Counted from the stretch's first letter, positions 1 to 8,429 are shown. The stretch is 64,000 bases of DNA from an uncultured Bacteroidia bacterium (GCA_947252645.1 CAMXWF010000016.1:1-64000); one strand, 5' to 3'. Translations and numbers: made by a program. The notes: a model not told the origin generated them from the sequence alone.

Positions 1-488
1 AACCCTGGCCGCCCCCGCGGACAGCTAGGCGACTTACTTCTGCACAAGGACACGCGGTACACCCACCACGGCAGGCGGGCACCCTGCTTCCCCCACGCTA
101 GTCGGGCACCCTGCCCACCAGGGGGAGCGGCCACTTGTCAACCCGCACGATAGGCACAACAACCACGTTGCAACCCCGGGAGTCCTGGCTGCCCCCGCGG
201 GCAGCTAGGCAACCTACTTCTGCACAAGGACCTGAGGTACACCCACCACGCTAGACGGGAGTCCTGCCCACCAGGAGGAGCGGCTACTTGTCAACCCGCA
301 CGATAGGCACAACAACCACGTTACGACCCCGGGAGCACTGGCCGCCCAGACAGCTAGGCGACCTGCTTCTGCGCCAGGACACGCGGTGCGCAACCCCCAG
401 GGCAGGCGTTGAGTGCCCTGCTGCCCCCACGGCAGGCGGGCGCCCACCACCAGGGGGAGCGGCTACTTGTCAACCCGCACGATAGGCT
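1..488. repeat. Degenerate tandem repeat, about 150-180 bp unit, three copies
   Basis: A core of 42-45 bp (cccaccag..gagcgg..acttgtcaacccgcacgataggc) occurs at about 114-155, 267-308 and 443-487. A second block (cagctaggc..acttctgc..aggac) occurs near 21-52, 201-232 and 350-381. Spacing between copies is about 150-180 bp, so the unit is variable. The array probably continues past the window start. The last copy contains the stop codon and final codons of the alcohol dehydrogenase gene, so the unit looks like a repeated amplification of that gene's 3' end and downstream sequence. No convincing gene is seen within it. Confidence 0.85.
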
Positions 489-1524
489 TAATGAGGTCGG
501 CTGGCTTCTCGCGCATGAGGTTGAGGGCCTTTTCCATCTCACCCCAGCCCTCGAACACATGCGTGCAGAGCGGCTTGAGATCCAGACGCCCGTAGGTCAC
601 CAGCTTGCTGAGCTTCTCCATGCGCAGCCGACCACCCGGCATCAGACCGCCCACAATGTGCTTGTGTCCCATGCCCACGCCCCACTCTACACGCGGAATC
701 TTGATATAGTCACCGCTACCCAAGTAGTTTACGCTCCCGATCCTCCCCCCAGGCTTGAGGCAGCGGACAGCCGTGTCGAAGGTATCCACCGTGCCACCCG
801 CTATGCACACGCAATCAACGCCGCGCCCATGGGTCATCTCGAGCACCTGTTCGTGGATAGGGCCCGCCTTGTAGCTAATGATATCCGTAGCGCCATAGCC
901 CTTGGCCGCCTTCACGCATACGGGGCGCGTACCCACAGCCACCAGGCGCGCCGCGCCGCGCAGCGTAGCACCGGCCACACTCATCAGCCCCACAGGCCCT
1001 ATGCCGATGACCAGCACATCATCGCCAAACTGCACATCGGCCAGCTCCACCGCGTGGAACCCAGTAGGCACCATATCGCTCATCATCGTGGCCTCCACCA
1101 CGTCCATCGACTCCGGGAGGTGCGCCAAATTGCCATCGGCATCGTTCACGTGGAAAAACTCAGCAAACACCCCATCCTTGAAGTTGGAGAATTTCCAGCC
1201 TGCCAGCATGCCCCCGCTGTGCATGGAATAGCCATCCTGAGCCTCCTCAGAATTCCAGTCGGGGGTAATGGCGGGCACTATCACCCGGTCGCCCGGCTTG
1301 AAATCTTTCACCAAGGCACCCACTTTCACCACCTCGGCACTACACTCATGCCCCAGGATCATGTCATGCCTATCCCCTATGGCCCCCTCCCAGAGCGTAT
1401 GGACATCGCTCGTGCAGATTGCTACAGCCAATGGCCTGCATATGGCATCCAGCGGCCCACACTCGGGCACAGGCTTCTCAATCCACCCAGCCTGCCCAAT
1501 CTTCTTCATTGCATAACCTCGCAT
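463..1524 (-). CDS. Zinc-dependent secondary alcohol dehydrogenase (NADP isopropanol dehydrogenase-like)
   Basis: A 353-residue medium-chain dehydrogenase that would interconvert secondary alcohols and ketones with NAD(P)H. It resembles the Thermoanaerobacter brockii / Clostridium beijerinckii secondary ADH along its length. The catalytic zinc ligands are in place: Cys37 (CTSD), His59 and Glu60 (GHE), plus the Asp of SDMVPTGFHAVE near residue 150. The Rossmann glycine motif is GIGPVGLM around residue 175. Like the clostridial enzymes it lacks the four-cysteine structural zinc lobe, with TPDWNSEEAQDG in that place. The ATG at 1524 gives the normal length. The gene is monocistronic, and its last codons (VRVDK-stop) lie inside a repeat copied twice more downstream. 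Exact substrate is inferred. Confidence 0.9.
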   Translation of the reverse strand: MRGYAMKKIGQAGWIEKPVPECGPLDAICRPLAVAICTSDVHTLWEGAIGDRHDMILGHECSAEVVKVGALVKDFKPGDRVIVPAITPDWNSEEAQDGYSMHSGGMLAGWKFSNFKDGVFAEFFHVNDADGNLAHLPESMDVVEATMMSDMVPTGFHAVELADVQFGDDVLVIGIGPVGLMSVAGATLRGAARLVAVGTRPVCVKAAKGYGATDIISYKAGPIHEQVLEMTHGRGVDCVCIAGGTVDTFDTAVRCLKPGGRIGSVNYLGSGDYIKIPRVEWGVGMGHKHIVGGLMPGGRLRMEKLSKLVTYGRLDLKPLCTHVFEGWGEMEKALNLMREKPADLIKPIVRVDK

Positions 1525-1550
1525 AGCCGTAGAAATTAATTACCACGTAT

Positions 1551-2270
1551 CTAATCCAACCGTCCCTGCCCTTTGTCGCCAAGCGGCTTCTCGCTCCTAC
1601 CCCAGTGCGCACTAGCGCCGCTGCGCGGGCGCTGGCTGAGGCTGTCACGCTGCGCATCGCGCTGTGAACGCGGACTCTGCGTACGGATAAGCGTGAGAAG
1701 CAGTGCACATCGCCCCTCCATGGGCTGCGCATCGAATGTGCCGGCGTAAGTAGCTAAAAACCTGAAGGAAAGCCTCTCCTCATGCAATTCGCCCAGAGCC
1801 GAGGCCTCCCCGGCCCCCTTCGAGCCGGTATAGGGCCAACTGGGGAGCGGTTGCTGCAACCTAAAGGTAAGCTTCAGACGTTCATCGGCCGTTAGGAGCT
1901 CCAGCTCATGGCTGCCCAGCGTATCGCCGGCAAACTCGTAAAACAGGCTGGTTGAACGCGTTTGGGCAGCATAGTGCGTGTAGAAGTGCTTCAGGCAGTA
2001 GCGCACTGCGAGCGAGTCGAAAGTCAGAGCCAGCGTATCCCCTGGCAAAGCCAACACCTCAGCATACTGCGGCAGCACTAGAACAACCTTTTTACGATAC
2101 TGGGGAAAGCCCATAGGGCCCCCATCCAGACCCTCAAAAGTCCACTGGCCAGAGTAACTGCCCTGAAGCTGCTCTTGCAATACGCCCTGACCATGCAGCT
2201 GCACGCCAGTCAGGCTGCCAACCAGCAGTAGCAATAGCGAAAGAACCCAGGCTTTAGATAGAACTGACAT
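1551..2270 (-). CDS. Secreted protein of unknown function, possibly calycin-like
   Basis: A 239-residue protein starting at the ATG at 2270. An upstream in-frame extension is rejected because it would hide the signal peptide. Residues 1-28 (Lys/Trp start, then LSLLLLLVGSLTGV) form a clear Sec signal without a lipobox Cys. The mature part begins LQGSYSGQWTFEGLDGG and is predicted beta-rich, which recalls the small calycin/lipocalin-like secreted proteins of Bacteroidota; that resemblance is weak. The last 45 residues are Arg/Ser/Gln-rich and low complexity, unlike a folded domain, and may be an extension past a lost stop codon. A TAnnTTTG-type site lies about 85 bp upstream. Confidence 0.6.
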   Translation of the reverse strand: MSVLSKAWVLSLLLLLVGSLTGVQLHGQGVLQEQLQGSYSGQWTFEGLDGGPMGFPQYRKKVVLVLPQYAEVLALPGDTLALTFDSLAVRYCLKHFYTHYAAQTRSTSLFYEFAGDTLGSHELELLTADERLKLTFRLQQPLPSWPYTGSKGAGEASALGELHEERLSFRFLATYAGTFDAQPMEGRCALLLTLIRTQSPRSQRDAQRDSLSQRPRSGASAHWGRSEKPLGDKGQGRLD

Positions 2271-2352
2271 AGTGTTCTCCGAGTGCCACATACCAACATC
2301 GAGATGTTTAGACCTAACCGCCAGGGGCCCACGAATGCACCCGCCCCTATAG

Positions 2353-2360
2353 CAAAGGTA
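2353..2360 (-). promoter_or_regulatory. Bacteroidota -7 promoter motif for the secreted-protein gene
   Basis: The minus strand reads TACCTTTG, a match to TAnnTTTG, 83 bp upstream of the ATG at 2270. No convincing -33 TTTG element was found, so this rests on one short motif. Confidence 0.4.
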
Positions 2361-2373
2361 CAAAATTAATCAG

Positions 2374-2411
2374 AAAAAACGGAGGCCGGGCAAGCACTTG
2401 CTCGGCCTCCG
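2374..2411 (-). terminator. Rho-independent terminator of the exb operon
   Basis: An inverted repeat with arms cggaggccg and cggcctccg (near-continuous stem, short loop around caagcacttg) is followed on the minus strand by TTTTTTCTG. It lies 23 bp after the stop of the last exbD gene. Confidence 0.85.
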
Positions 2412-2433
2412 TGGAAGAGATAACGACCAGCCT

Positions 2434-2898
2434 CTACGCGCCCCTATGGGCTGCGTAAACGATCTTCAAGGCCGAGGCCTTGCGTAGCTCCTGCTTGACA
2501 TCGGAGACAATCCCCATGCGGGTGTCCTTATCGACCTTGAGCGAGGTGGTGAGCTGATTGGCCTGGGCCTCGCCGATAGCATCGCGCTCGGAGGTAATGA
2601 AGTCGCGAATATCGTCCAGCGTGCGGAAGGCATCGTTGAGCTGAATACGCGACTCATTGCCGAAGAGGCGTTGGAACTGCTGGGTAGGCGTGCCGATGTA
2701 GATGTAGGAGACCAGCGATTTCTTCTCCAGCTTCTGCACCTGGGAGGCCTCGGGGAGGTTGACGCGTACGCGCAGCTCCACCTCACGCATCGAGGTGCTG
2801 ACCATGAAGAAGAATAGCAACATGAAGACGATATCGGGCAATGAGGCGGTGGAGATCGCCTGCATTGTGTGCTTACCTTTTCTTGAGAACTTTGCCAT
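2434..2898 (-). CDS. exbD: ExbD/TolR family biopolymer transport protein (second ExbD)
   Basis: A 154-residue, single-span inner-membrane protein that would work with ExbB to turn the proton gradient into force for TonB- or Tol-type energy transfer across the envelope. The N-terminal segment carries SLPDIVFMLLFFFMVSTSM, with the Asp near residue 22 at the conserved proton-carrying position. The rest is a periplasmic domain. The ATG at 2898 has AGGAGG a few bases upstream. It follows another ExbD gene by 14 bp and is the last gene before the terminator. ExbB-driven dual ExbD systems are common in Bacteroidota; which ExbD pairs with which partner is not visible here. Confidence 0.88.
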   Translation of the reverse strand: MAKFSRKGKHTMQAISTASLPDIVFMLLFFFMVSTSMREVELRVRVNLPEASQVQKLEKKSLVSYIYIGTPTQQFQRLFGNESRIQLNDAFRTLDDIRDFITSERDAIGEAQANQLTTSLKVDKDTRMGIVSDVKQELRKASALKIVYAAHRGA

Positions 2899-2912
2899 GT
2901 GTCTGTCCCCTC

Positions 2913-3491
2913 CTATTTGACGGCTGGCCCCACGGGCTCGGCCTCTGAGATCCGCTGCGGGATGGCCGTCTGGATGGCCGACTGCTGCTCCTCGGTCAAT
3001 CGGTCGAACACCTTGCCGAACCTAGCCCGGGCCAGCTCATCACGCAGCTCGTTGTACGCCGCCACCAGCTCATCCTGCACCTTGATGTACATGGCGTAGG
3101 AGGTGGAGCGGGAATTCTGTAGCGATATCACACCCTCTGATACTGGGTAATCGCCCAGGCCAGGGATGTTCTTCACCTTCTTCTGCGGCAGGGTCGGATC
3201 GTTATCGGGGTTGGCCAAGAAGAGCTTGGTTTTCTCCCGCAGCTGGCTGATATCCAAGGGCTCACCTGCCACCAAGAGCCTATCGCTCTGATTGATACGA
3301 ACCAAGAACACATTCCGCTTGTTGACATCCTCGGTGGTCTCATGCTTCTCATCCTGAGGCATCGGGGGCAACATGCGCGGAAGGCCTGTATCGACGTTCA
3401 TCGTTGTAGTCACGAGAAAGAAGATCAACAGCAGAAAGGCTATGTCGGCCATTGAGCTCGCATTGATCTCGCCTACGCTTCTTTTACTCAT
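2913..3491 (-). CDS. exbD: ExbD/TolR family biopolymer transport protein (first ExbD)
   Basis: A 192-residue ExbD/TolR paralogue. The start at 3491 is preferred over one 33 bp upstream because it has GAGGGAG correctly spaced and begins MSKRSVGEINASSMADIAF, the usual ExbD opening. The transmembrane helix (SMADIAFLLLIFFLVTTTM) holds the functional Asp near residue 15. The periplasmic part is longer than in the second ExbD and ends in a charged helix-forming stretch. It lies between the small membrane protein gene and the second exbD in one operon, 14 bp from the latter. Confidence 0.88.
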   Translation of the reverse strand: MSKRSVGEINASSMADIAFLLLIFFLVTTTMNVDTGLPRMLPPMPQDEKHETTEDVNKRNVFLVRINQSDRLLVAGEPLDISQLREKTKLFLANPDNDPTLPQKKVKNIPGLGDYPVSEGVISLQNSRSTSYAMYIKVQDELVAAYNELRDELARARFGKVFDRLTEEQQSAIQTAIPQRISEAEPVGPAVK

Positions 3492-3575
3492 AAGTCTTGC
3501 TCCCTCTCTGTGGTTAGCGCCCATTCCTCGGCTCGGGCACCGAAGCGGTGCCTAGAGCCAAGGGCGTGGGCCATG

Positions 3576-4043
3576 TTACCTCGACCCCCTGATGGTAGCG
3601 CGAATGCCCGTTGCGGCCAAAAGCACAATTGCGATGCCCAACAGGATGTACGTGGCGATGAGCCCCATATCGGTGAAGCTCAGCACCTTGGGGTCGGAAA
3701 AGTCCATATTCGTACCCGAGGTGGCCGTCACAATCGGGGTGCTATCCGCCAGGGCATAGCTGATGGCGAAGATGATCGCCAAGATCACCAACGAGCCCCC
3801 TAGCTTGATGGCCTTTTTCGGATAGCGGAATAGGAAGAACAGCGGGAACAGCAGTGCGGTCACAACGGCGATGGCCAGCAGCACGTAGGTCCAATTGAGG
3901 ACGGGTGCACAGGCCGCCAGTTCGGCCTCACGGCCCTCGGCGCTCAGGATCTGCACTGCGAACACCGCGAAGAACACCACGGAGACCGCAAGCAGAACCC
4001 ACTTCCCGATGACCAGTACTTTGTGTAACAGCTTATCTGACAT
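3576..4043 (-). CDS. Four-helix membrane protein of the ExbB-ExbD operon, unknown function
   Basis: A 155-residue hydrophobic protein with likely membrane segments at about 14-32, 50-72, 82-98 and 125-147. I recognise no catalytic motif. It sits 18 bp after exbB and 84 bp before the first exbD, so it is almost certainly co-transcribed with the energy-transducing complex. Small membrane proteins in this position occur in Bacteroidota exb loci, so a structural or assembly role with ExbB/ExbD is a reasonable guess from context only. Confidence 0.7.
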   Translation of the reverse strand: MSDKLLHKVLVIGKWVLLAVSVVFFAVFAVQILSAEGREAELAACAPVLNWTYVLLAIAVVTALLFPLFFLFRYPKKAIKLGGSLVILAIIFAISYALADSTPIVTATSGTNMDFSDPKVLSFTDMGLIATYILLGIAIVLLAATGIRATIRGSR

Positions 4044-4061
4044 GGATACCTCCCTCCTGCG

Positions 4062-4904
4062 TTAGCGGCTGCGCTGGCGGCGCACGAGCATGTCGATAAG
4101 CGATATGGTCGCATCCTCCATCGACATGGTGATGCCATCGATCTTGTTGAGGATATAGTTGTAGAACACCTGCAGCGTGGCCGCCACGATAAGGCCAAAC
4201 ACCGTGGTAATAAGGGCGATCTTGATACCCCCAGCAACCAACGAAGGCGCAATGTCCCCGGCGATCTCGATGGCATCAAAGGCCCCGATCATACCAATAA
4301 CCGTACCCATAAACCCGAACATAGGCGCCAGGGCAATAAACAGGCTGATCCACGTCAGCCCACTCTCGAGCTGCTGCAACTGCACCGAGCCATAGGAGGT
4401 AATGGACTTCTCCACCACCTCAGGGCCATCGTCAATACGGCTCAAGCCCTGGTAGAAGATGCTCGCCAGCGGCCCACGGGTCTTACGGCAAATATCCTTG
4501 GCTCCCTCTACGCCACTCTCCCCATCGAGTGCCCCCTCGATACGACGGAGCAGCTTATCGGTGTTGGTCGTCGCCAGGTTCAGGTAGATGATGCGCTCTA
4601 TCACAAGAGCCAAGCCCAGCACCAAAAGCACCAGGATAACGCCCATGAAGAGCGGACCGCCCTCGATGAACTTAATCTTGATCTGCTCATGCAGCGGGAT
4701 GTCCTGCTGGATGCCCGCCATCGGGTTGTTCTGATCCACTACGGGTGCTGCAGGCTTTGCCGCCGCGCTATCGGGCGCTGCCACCTCCTCGGTCTGCGCA
4801 TTGGCCTCGGGCGCTGCATTCGTCGCACCTTCCTGCGCCTTCACGAGCGTTGCTGCCGCAAACAGCATCGCCACCGTCATAAAGAATACTAGTAACCTCT
4901 TCAT
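4062..4904 (-). CDS. exbB: MotA/TolQ/ExbB proton channel family protein
   Basis: A 280-residue member of the ExbB/TolQ/MotA family that forms the proton channel powering TonB- or Tol-like machines. A cleavable signal (residues 1-23, ending VKA) precedes an Ala/Pro/Glu-rich periplasmic stretch of about 40 residues, a Bacteroidota-style N-terminal extension. Then come a first membrane helix (FMGVILVLLVLGLALVIE, about 93-110), a cytoplasmic domain, and the paired helices around WISLFIALAPMFGFMGTVIGMIGAF and IALITTVFGLIVAATLQVFYNYI. The GTVxGM motif typical of the family is present. It is the first gene of the operon, downstream of a well-formed promoter. Confidence 0.9.
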   Translation of the reverse strand: MKRLLVFFMTVAMLFAAATLVKAQEGATNAAPEANAQTEEVAAPDSAAAKPAAPVVDQNNPMAGIQQDIPLHEQIKIKFIEGGPLFMGVILVLLVLGLALVIERIIYLNLATTNTDKLLRRIEGALDGESGVEGAKDICRKTRGPLASIFYQGLSRIDDGPEVVEKSITSYGSVQLQQLESGLTWISLFIALAPMFGFMGTVIGMIGAFDAIEIAGDIAPSLVAGGIKIALITTVFGLIVAATLQVFYNYILNKIDGITMSMEDATISLIDMLVRRQRSR

Positions 4905-4978
4905 ATCCTGTTCTTGTAGTTAAGTTGCTCGGTTTCGCATCCACAGGAGTCGCTCTACGTACCCCCGTACTTACTTAG

Positions 4979-5010
4979 CAAAAATACTGTCTTTGAGGCA
5001 ATCTACCAAA
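4979..5010 (-). promoter_or_regulatory. Bacteroidota-type promoter of the exb operon
   Basis: On the minus strand a TTTG element (5007-5010) is followed, about 20 bp later, by TATTTTTG (4979-4986). This matches the Bacteroidota -33/-7 architecture. The exbB ATG is about 75 bp downstream. Confidence 0.7.
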
Positions 5011-5909
5011 TATCACCCCTCCGACCCGCCCTCAGTGTTTCTTCCTACTAGGCCAGACAACCGCTGCTATCTCTTTAGGAAGACAAAACATTACACCGAA
5101 TTTCTCTGTACCAATGCCCGCTGAACTACGTGGTAGTTTCATCAAATAGTAACGATGCGGGAGGGTGGCACGGCAACATCGTCCCCACCTGGCACGTATT
5201 ACAGCGCAGAGTATGGCCGACTAGGCGGCGTTGGGTCAATGAACGGGTAATGAACCACTACGCAGAATCCGCAAGTCCCTGGCTCGGGAGCGCGCTAGCC
5301 CAACGTGCGCTGCCTGGAACACAAGAAGCCCCATATGGCGCATGCACCCTGGAACACCACGAAATCCTGTGGCCTAGAAGCACTAGACTTCACAATGCCC
5401 CCATGCGAGCAACGGGGCCTTGCGTCTCGGGTACTGTAGCCTCTCCGCCCCAACAGCTCTGCGCCCCCACGCCTGGGGTGGCCTATGGGCCTATCCGCTG
5501 GGGCATCTCCGCACCATGTTCGCTAGAGCTTCGCTAAAATATCGAAAAAGAGCGGAGTTGATGCGGCGTTAGTACGGCGTTGGTATAGGGGCAAAATGCC
5601 AAAAAACCGTCCCGGCGACGAAAGGGGAAGAGAACCTAGTAGCACCCGTGAAGGCCTCCCAGCACGCGACACCTGGTAAGCTAATGCACACGGCCCTGTA
5701 GGCTAGATGGGCTGCCTCCGGGGAGAGTTTCCGAGGGTTGATCTTCTGCCCGCCTTCAATGGGACGCTGCGCCCCAACCGATGCCCGCATTGTGGCCTGC
5801 TGATGCTGCCGCACACCGCGGAATTCCCCCCTGCGTTCGAACTGCGCAGGGCAATAGATGGGCGCGGGGGGTAGCAAGGCCCGGAGATGCTGCTGGGCGG
5901 CGCCAGCGA
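5011..5909. other. Non-coding interval between the exb promoter and the kor-type operon terminator
   Basis: About 900 bp with no convincing gene. The open frames present (for example 5130-5537 on the plus strand) have no recognisable domains or ribosome-binding site and low-complexity composition. The only structured element I see is one copy of a dispersed repeat at 5507-5590. Confidence 0.5.
5507..5590. repeat. Dispersed intergenic repeat, copy A
   Basis: Shares with 44891-44975 the string ctccgc-ccatgttcgc, a cgctaaa-at-tcgaaaa-gagcgg core and one or more tacggcg repeats. In this copy cggcgttagt and cggcgttggt form a direct repeat of about 11 bp. Both copies lie between operons. Function unknown. 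Confidence 0.65.
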
Positions 5910-5947
5910 AAGACAAAGAGCCCCGGGGGCTTTCGCCGCCGGGGCTC
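5910..5947 (-). terminator. Terminator of the 2-oxoacid oxidoreductase operon
   Basis: The arms gagccccgg and ccggggctc (5918-5947) form a strong stem around a ggcgaaagccc loop region, followed on the minus strand by TTTGTCTTT. It lies 24 bp after the gamma-subunit stop. Confidence 0.8.
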
Positions 5948-5971
5948 AGGGATAGAGCTATGCCCATCGGG

Positions 5972-6514
5972 CTAGCAGGACTCGACAATCTCCATGCCAC
6001 GCTGGACGGCCTGCAGATTGAGCGGGATAAGCTTATGATGGCGCTCCGGCAGGGAGTGCTGTAGGCCTTTCTCCATGCTGTCCATGGAGATCACCGGTTT
6101 GACCTTGAGGAACCCGCCCAGGACGAGCATGTTGAACGTTTTGGAGTTCTTCATGCGCACGGCCTCCTCGGTGGCATCCACCTTGTAGATTTTGATGTCT
6201 TTTCGGGTAGGCTCGTGCGTTATCCCGTTCGGGTCGTAGAGCAGGAGTCCCCCGGGCTTGACGCGGGGCTCGAACTTATCGAGCGACTGCTGGTTGAGGG
6301 CAATCACCGTGTCGTATTGGTGGACGATGGGGGAGCTGATGCGGCTATCGCTCAGGATGACCGTGACATTGGCCGTTCCTCCACGCATCTCGGGCCCGTA
6401 GGAGGGCATCCAGCTGACCTCCTTGCCCTGCATAATGCCCGAGTAGGCCAATATCTTCCCCATGGAGAGCACGCCCTGGCCGCCAAAGCCCGCTATGATG
6501 ATCTCTTCAGTCAT
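5972..6514 (-). CDS. 2-oxoacid:ferredoxin oxidoreductase, gamma subunit
   Basis: A 180-residue POR/KOR/VOR gamma subunit, part of the complex that oxidatively decarboxylates a 2-oxoacid to its acyl-CoA while reducing ferredoxin. It opens with the characteristic EIIIAGFGGQGVLSMGKILAYSG, the glycine-rich start of the family, followed by SYGPEMRGGTANVTVILSD, also conserved. Length is normal. It is the last gene of the aminotransferase-ferredoxin-alpha-beta-gamma operon, 35 bp after the beta subunit and just before a terminator. By analogy with Bacteroidota loci the substrate is a branched-chain 2-oxoacid or 2-oxoglutarate; the sequence alone does not decide. Confidence 0.92.
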   Translation of the reverse strand: MTEEIIIAGFGGQGVLSMGKILAYSGIMQGKEVSWMPSYGPEMRGGTANVTVILSDSRISSPIVHQYDTVIALNQQSLDKFEPRVKPGGLLLYDPNGITHEPTRKDIKIYKVDATEEAVRMKNSKTFNMLVLGGFLKVKPVISMDSMEKGLQHSLPERHHKLIPLNLQAVQRGMEIVESC

Positions 6515-6549
6515 TGCTTGTTTCCTTCCTCATTTTGGGTCTGCAGGGG

Positions 6550-7329
6550 CTACTCGTCCTTGAGCACACCGGGCTTATAGAGCGCAAACATGTTCTGCAC
6601 CATCCACTCGTTGGCCTTCTCCGGGGTCATCTTCCAGCCGGAGTTGCACGTGGAGACCACCTCGATAAACGAGGTGCCCTTTTTGGCCTTGGTGTTCTCA
6701 AAGCCCTTACGAATGGCGCGGCGCAGCTTGTTGATGGCCGCCGGGGTGTGGGCGGACTCACGGGTGACAAAGCAGGTGCCCGGCAGCTGCGCGATGAGCT
6801 CCGTGATGACCAGGGGCTCACCCATGACCTCGGGGTCGCGGCCATAGGGACAGGTGGCGGTCTTCATGCCGTCGAGGGTGGTGGGGGCCATCTGGCCGCC
6901 CGTCATGCCGTAGATTGCGTTGTTGATGAAGACGACCAACATGTCCTCGCCCCGGTTGCAGGCATGGATGATCTCGGCGGCCCCGATGGAGGCCAAGTCG
7001 CCATCGCCCTGGTAGGTGAAGACGATTTTGTCTCGGCGCAGCCTACTGACGGCTGTGGCCAGGGCAGGCGCCCGGCCGTGGGCGGCCTCCTGCCAGTCGA
7101 TGTCGAGGTAGTTGTAGGCCAGAACCGCGCAGCCCACGGGGCTGATGGCGATGACATCCTGCTGGATGCCCATGGCCTCTATCTCCTCGGCCAGTAGCTT
7201 ATGCACCACCCCGTGCGTGCAGCCCGGGCAGTAGTGCATGATGTTGTCGGTCAGAACCTTTGAGCGACTGTATACTTTTTCTCCGCGGAGCTTGATATCA
7301 GCCGCAGAAATCTTCTCTGTGGTTGGCAT
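6550..7329 (-). CDS. 2-oxoacid:ferredoxin oxidoreductase, beta (thiamine pyrophosphate) subunit
   Basis: A 259-residue subunit that binds thiamine pyrophosphate and carries the decarboxylation centre. The TPP motif is visible as YQGDGDLASIG (about 135-145) followed by FINNAIYGMTGGQMAPTT, giving the GDG...NN pattern with about 30 residues between. An early YCPGCTHG motif (about 33-40) supplies Cys residues characteristic of the short beta subunits. It sits 14 bp after the alpha-subunit gene and 35 bp before the gamma gene. Length and motifs fit a VOR/KOR-type beta subunit rather than the longer pyruvate enzyme. Confidence 0.93.
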   Translation of the reverse strand: MPTTEKISAADIKLRGEKVYSRSKVLTDNIMHYCPGCTHGVVHKLLAEEIEAMGIQQDVIAISPVGCAVLAYNYLDIDWQEAAHGRAPALATAVSRLRRDKIVFTYQGDGDLASIGAAEIIHACNRGEDMLVVFINNAIYGMTGGQMAPTTLDGMKTATCPYGRDPEVMGEPLVITELIAQLPGTCFVTRESAHTPAAINKLRRAIRKGFENTKAKKGTSFIEVVSTCNSGWKMTPEKANEWMVQNMFALYKPGVLKDE

Positions 7330-7343
7330 AGTAGTGTATCCTC

Positions 7344-8429
7344 TTAAATCTTAGCGATGAATTTCTCCAGGGCATCGAGTACCTCATCGGGGCTCGGGAT
7401 CATGCCCCCCATGCGTCCGAAGAACCCCACGGGCACCGCCCCATTGACGGCCAGCCTGACATCTTCGACCATTTGGCCCGCGCTCATCTCTACCGCCATG
7501 AAGCCCTTGGTGTGCGCAAGCAAGGCCTGGATGTTTTTGGTGGGATAGGGGAACAGGGTGATGGGGCGCAGCAGCCCTAGCTTAATGCCCTTCTGTCGCG
7601 CCAGCTCCACGGTTTTTTGGCAGATCCGGCTGCACGAGCCATAGGCCACCAGGATGTAGTCGGCATCGTCGGTTTGGACCTCTTCGCAGCGCACCTCGTT
7701 ATCCGTCATGGCCTTGTACTTGGCCTGGAGCTTTTTGTTGAACTCTTCCTGCCGCCCGGAGTCGAGCTCGAGGCTGGTGATGACGTGACGCTGGCGGTTT
7801 GGGGTCTTGCCGCAGGTAATCCAGTCGCCGTAGCGCGCCTCGAGTTCCTGGTCGGTCAGGCGTGGCGTGTAGTCCATGAGCTTGACCTTTTCCATCATCT
7901 GGCCGATGACCCCGTCGGAGAGGATCATGGCCGGGTTGCGGTACTTGAAGGCCAGCTCGAAGGCCAACGGCACGAAGTCATGCATCTCCTGGACAGAGGC
8001 CGGCGCCAGGACGATCAGGCGGTAGTCGCCGTGCCCGCCGCCCTTGGTAGTCTGGAAGTAGTCGCTCTGGGAGGGCTGGATGGTGCCCAGCCCGGGGCCG
8101 CCCCGCATGACGTTGATCAGCAGGCAGGGCAGCTCGGCGCCCGCAATGTAGGTGATGCCTTCCTGCATTAGGCTCACGCCGGGGCTACTGGAGGAGGTCA
8201 TGACCTTTTTGCCGCAACCTGCCCCCCCGTAGACCATGTTGATCGAGGCCACCTCGCTCTCCGCCTGCAGCACCACCATGCCAGTGGTCTCCCAGGGCTT
8301 ACGGAGGGCTAGGGTCTCGAGGATCTCACTCTGAGGCGTGATCGGATAGCCGAAATAGCCATCGCAGCCGCAACGGATAGCCGCCTCTGCTATCGCCTCG
8401 TTGCCTTTCAACAACACATACTCACCCAT
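7344..8429 (-). CDS. vorB: 2-oxoacid:ferredoxin oxidoreductase alpha subunit, VorB type
   Basis: A 361-residue alpha subunit. The opening (EYVLLKGNEAIAEAAI) and the CDGYFGYPITPQSEI motif are typical of the Bacteroidota proteins called 3-methyl-2-oxobutanoate dehydrogenase subunit VorB. Further family signatures are SSSPGVSLMQEG near residue 80 and NVMRGGPGLGTIQPSQSDYFQ. Together with the ferredoxin, beta and gamma subunits it would oxidise branched-chain 2-oxoacids, or 2-oxoglutarate, to the CoA ester in the cytoplasm. It follows the ferredoxin gene by 18 bp. Substrate choice is inferred from annotation practice for close relatives. Confidence 0.92.
   Translation of the reverse strand: MGEYVLLKGNEAIAEAAIRCGCDGYFGYPITPQSEILETLALRKPWETTGMVVLQAESEVASINMVYGGAGCGKKVMTSSSSPGVSLMQEGITYIAGAELPCLLINVMRGGPGLGTIQPSQSDYFQTTKGGGHGDYRLIVLAPASVQEMHDFVPLAFELAFKYRNPAMILSDGVIGQMMEKVKLMDYTPRLTDQELEARYGDWITCGKTPNRQRHVITSLELDSGRQEEFNKKLQAKYKAMTDNEVRCEEVQTDDADYILVAYGSCSRICQKTVELARQKGIKLGLLRPITLFPYPTKNIQALLAHTKGFMAVEMSAGQMVEDVRLAVNGAVPVGFFGRMGGMIPSPDEVLDALEKFIAKI

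Noticed and set aside
1..488. Possible CRISPR array
   Set aside because: Repeat units are 150-180 bp and diverged, without short identical repeats and unique spacers, and no cas genes are nearby.
409..1539. Long plus-strand frame of 376 codons
   Set aside because: It is the antisense of the alcohol dehydrogenase gene, which has all its zinc ligands; the mirror frame is open because of G+C-rich codon use.
5130..5537. Plus-strand frame of 135 codons between operons
   Set aside because: No ribosome-binding site, domain or natural composition; overlaps a dispersed repeat.
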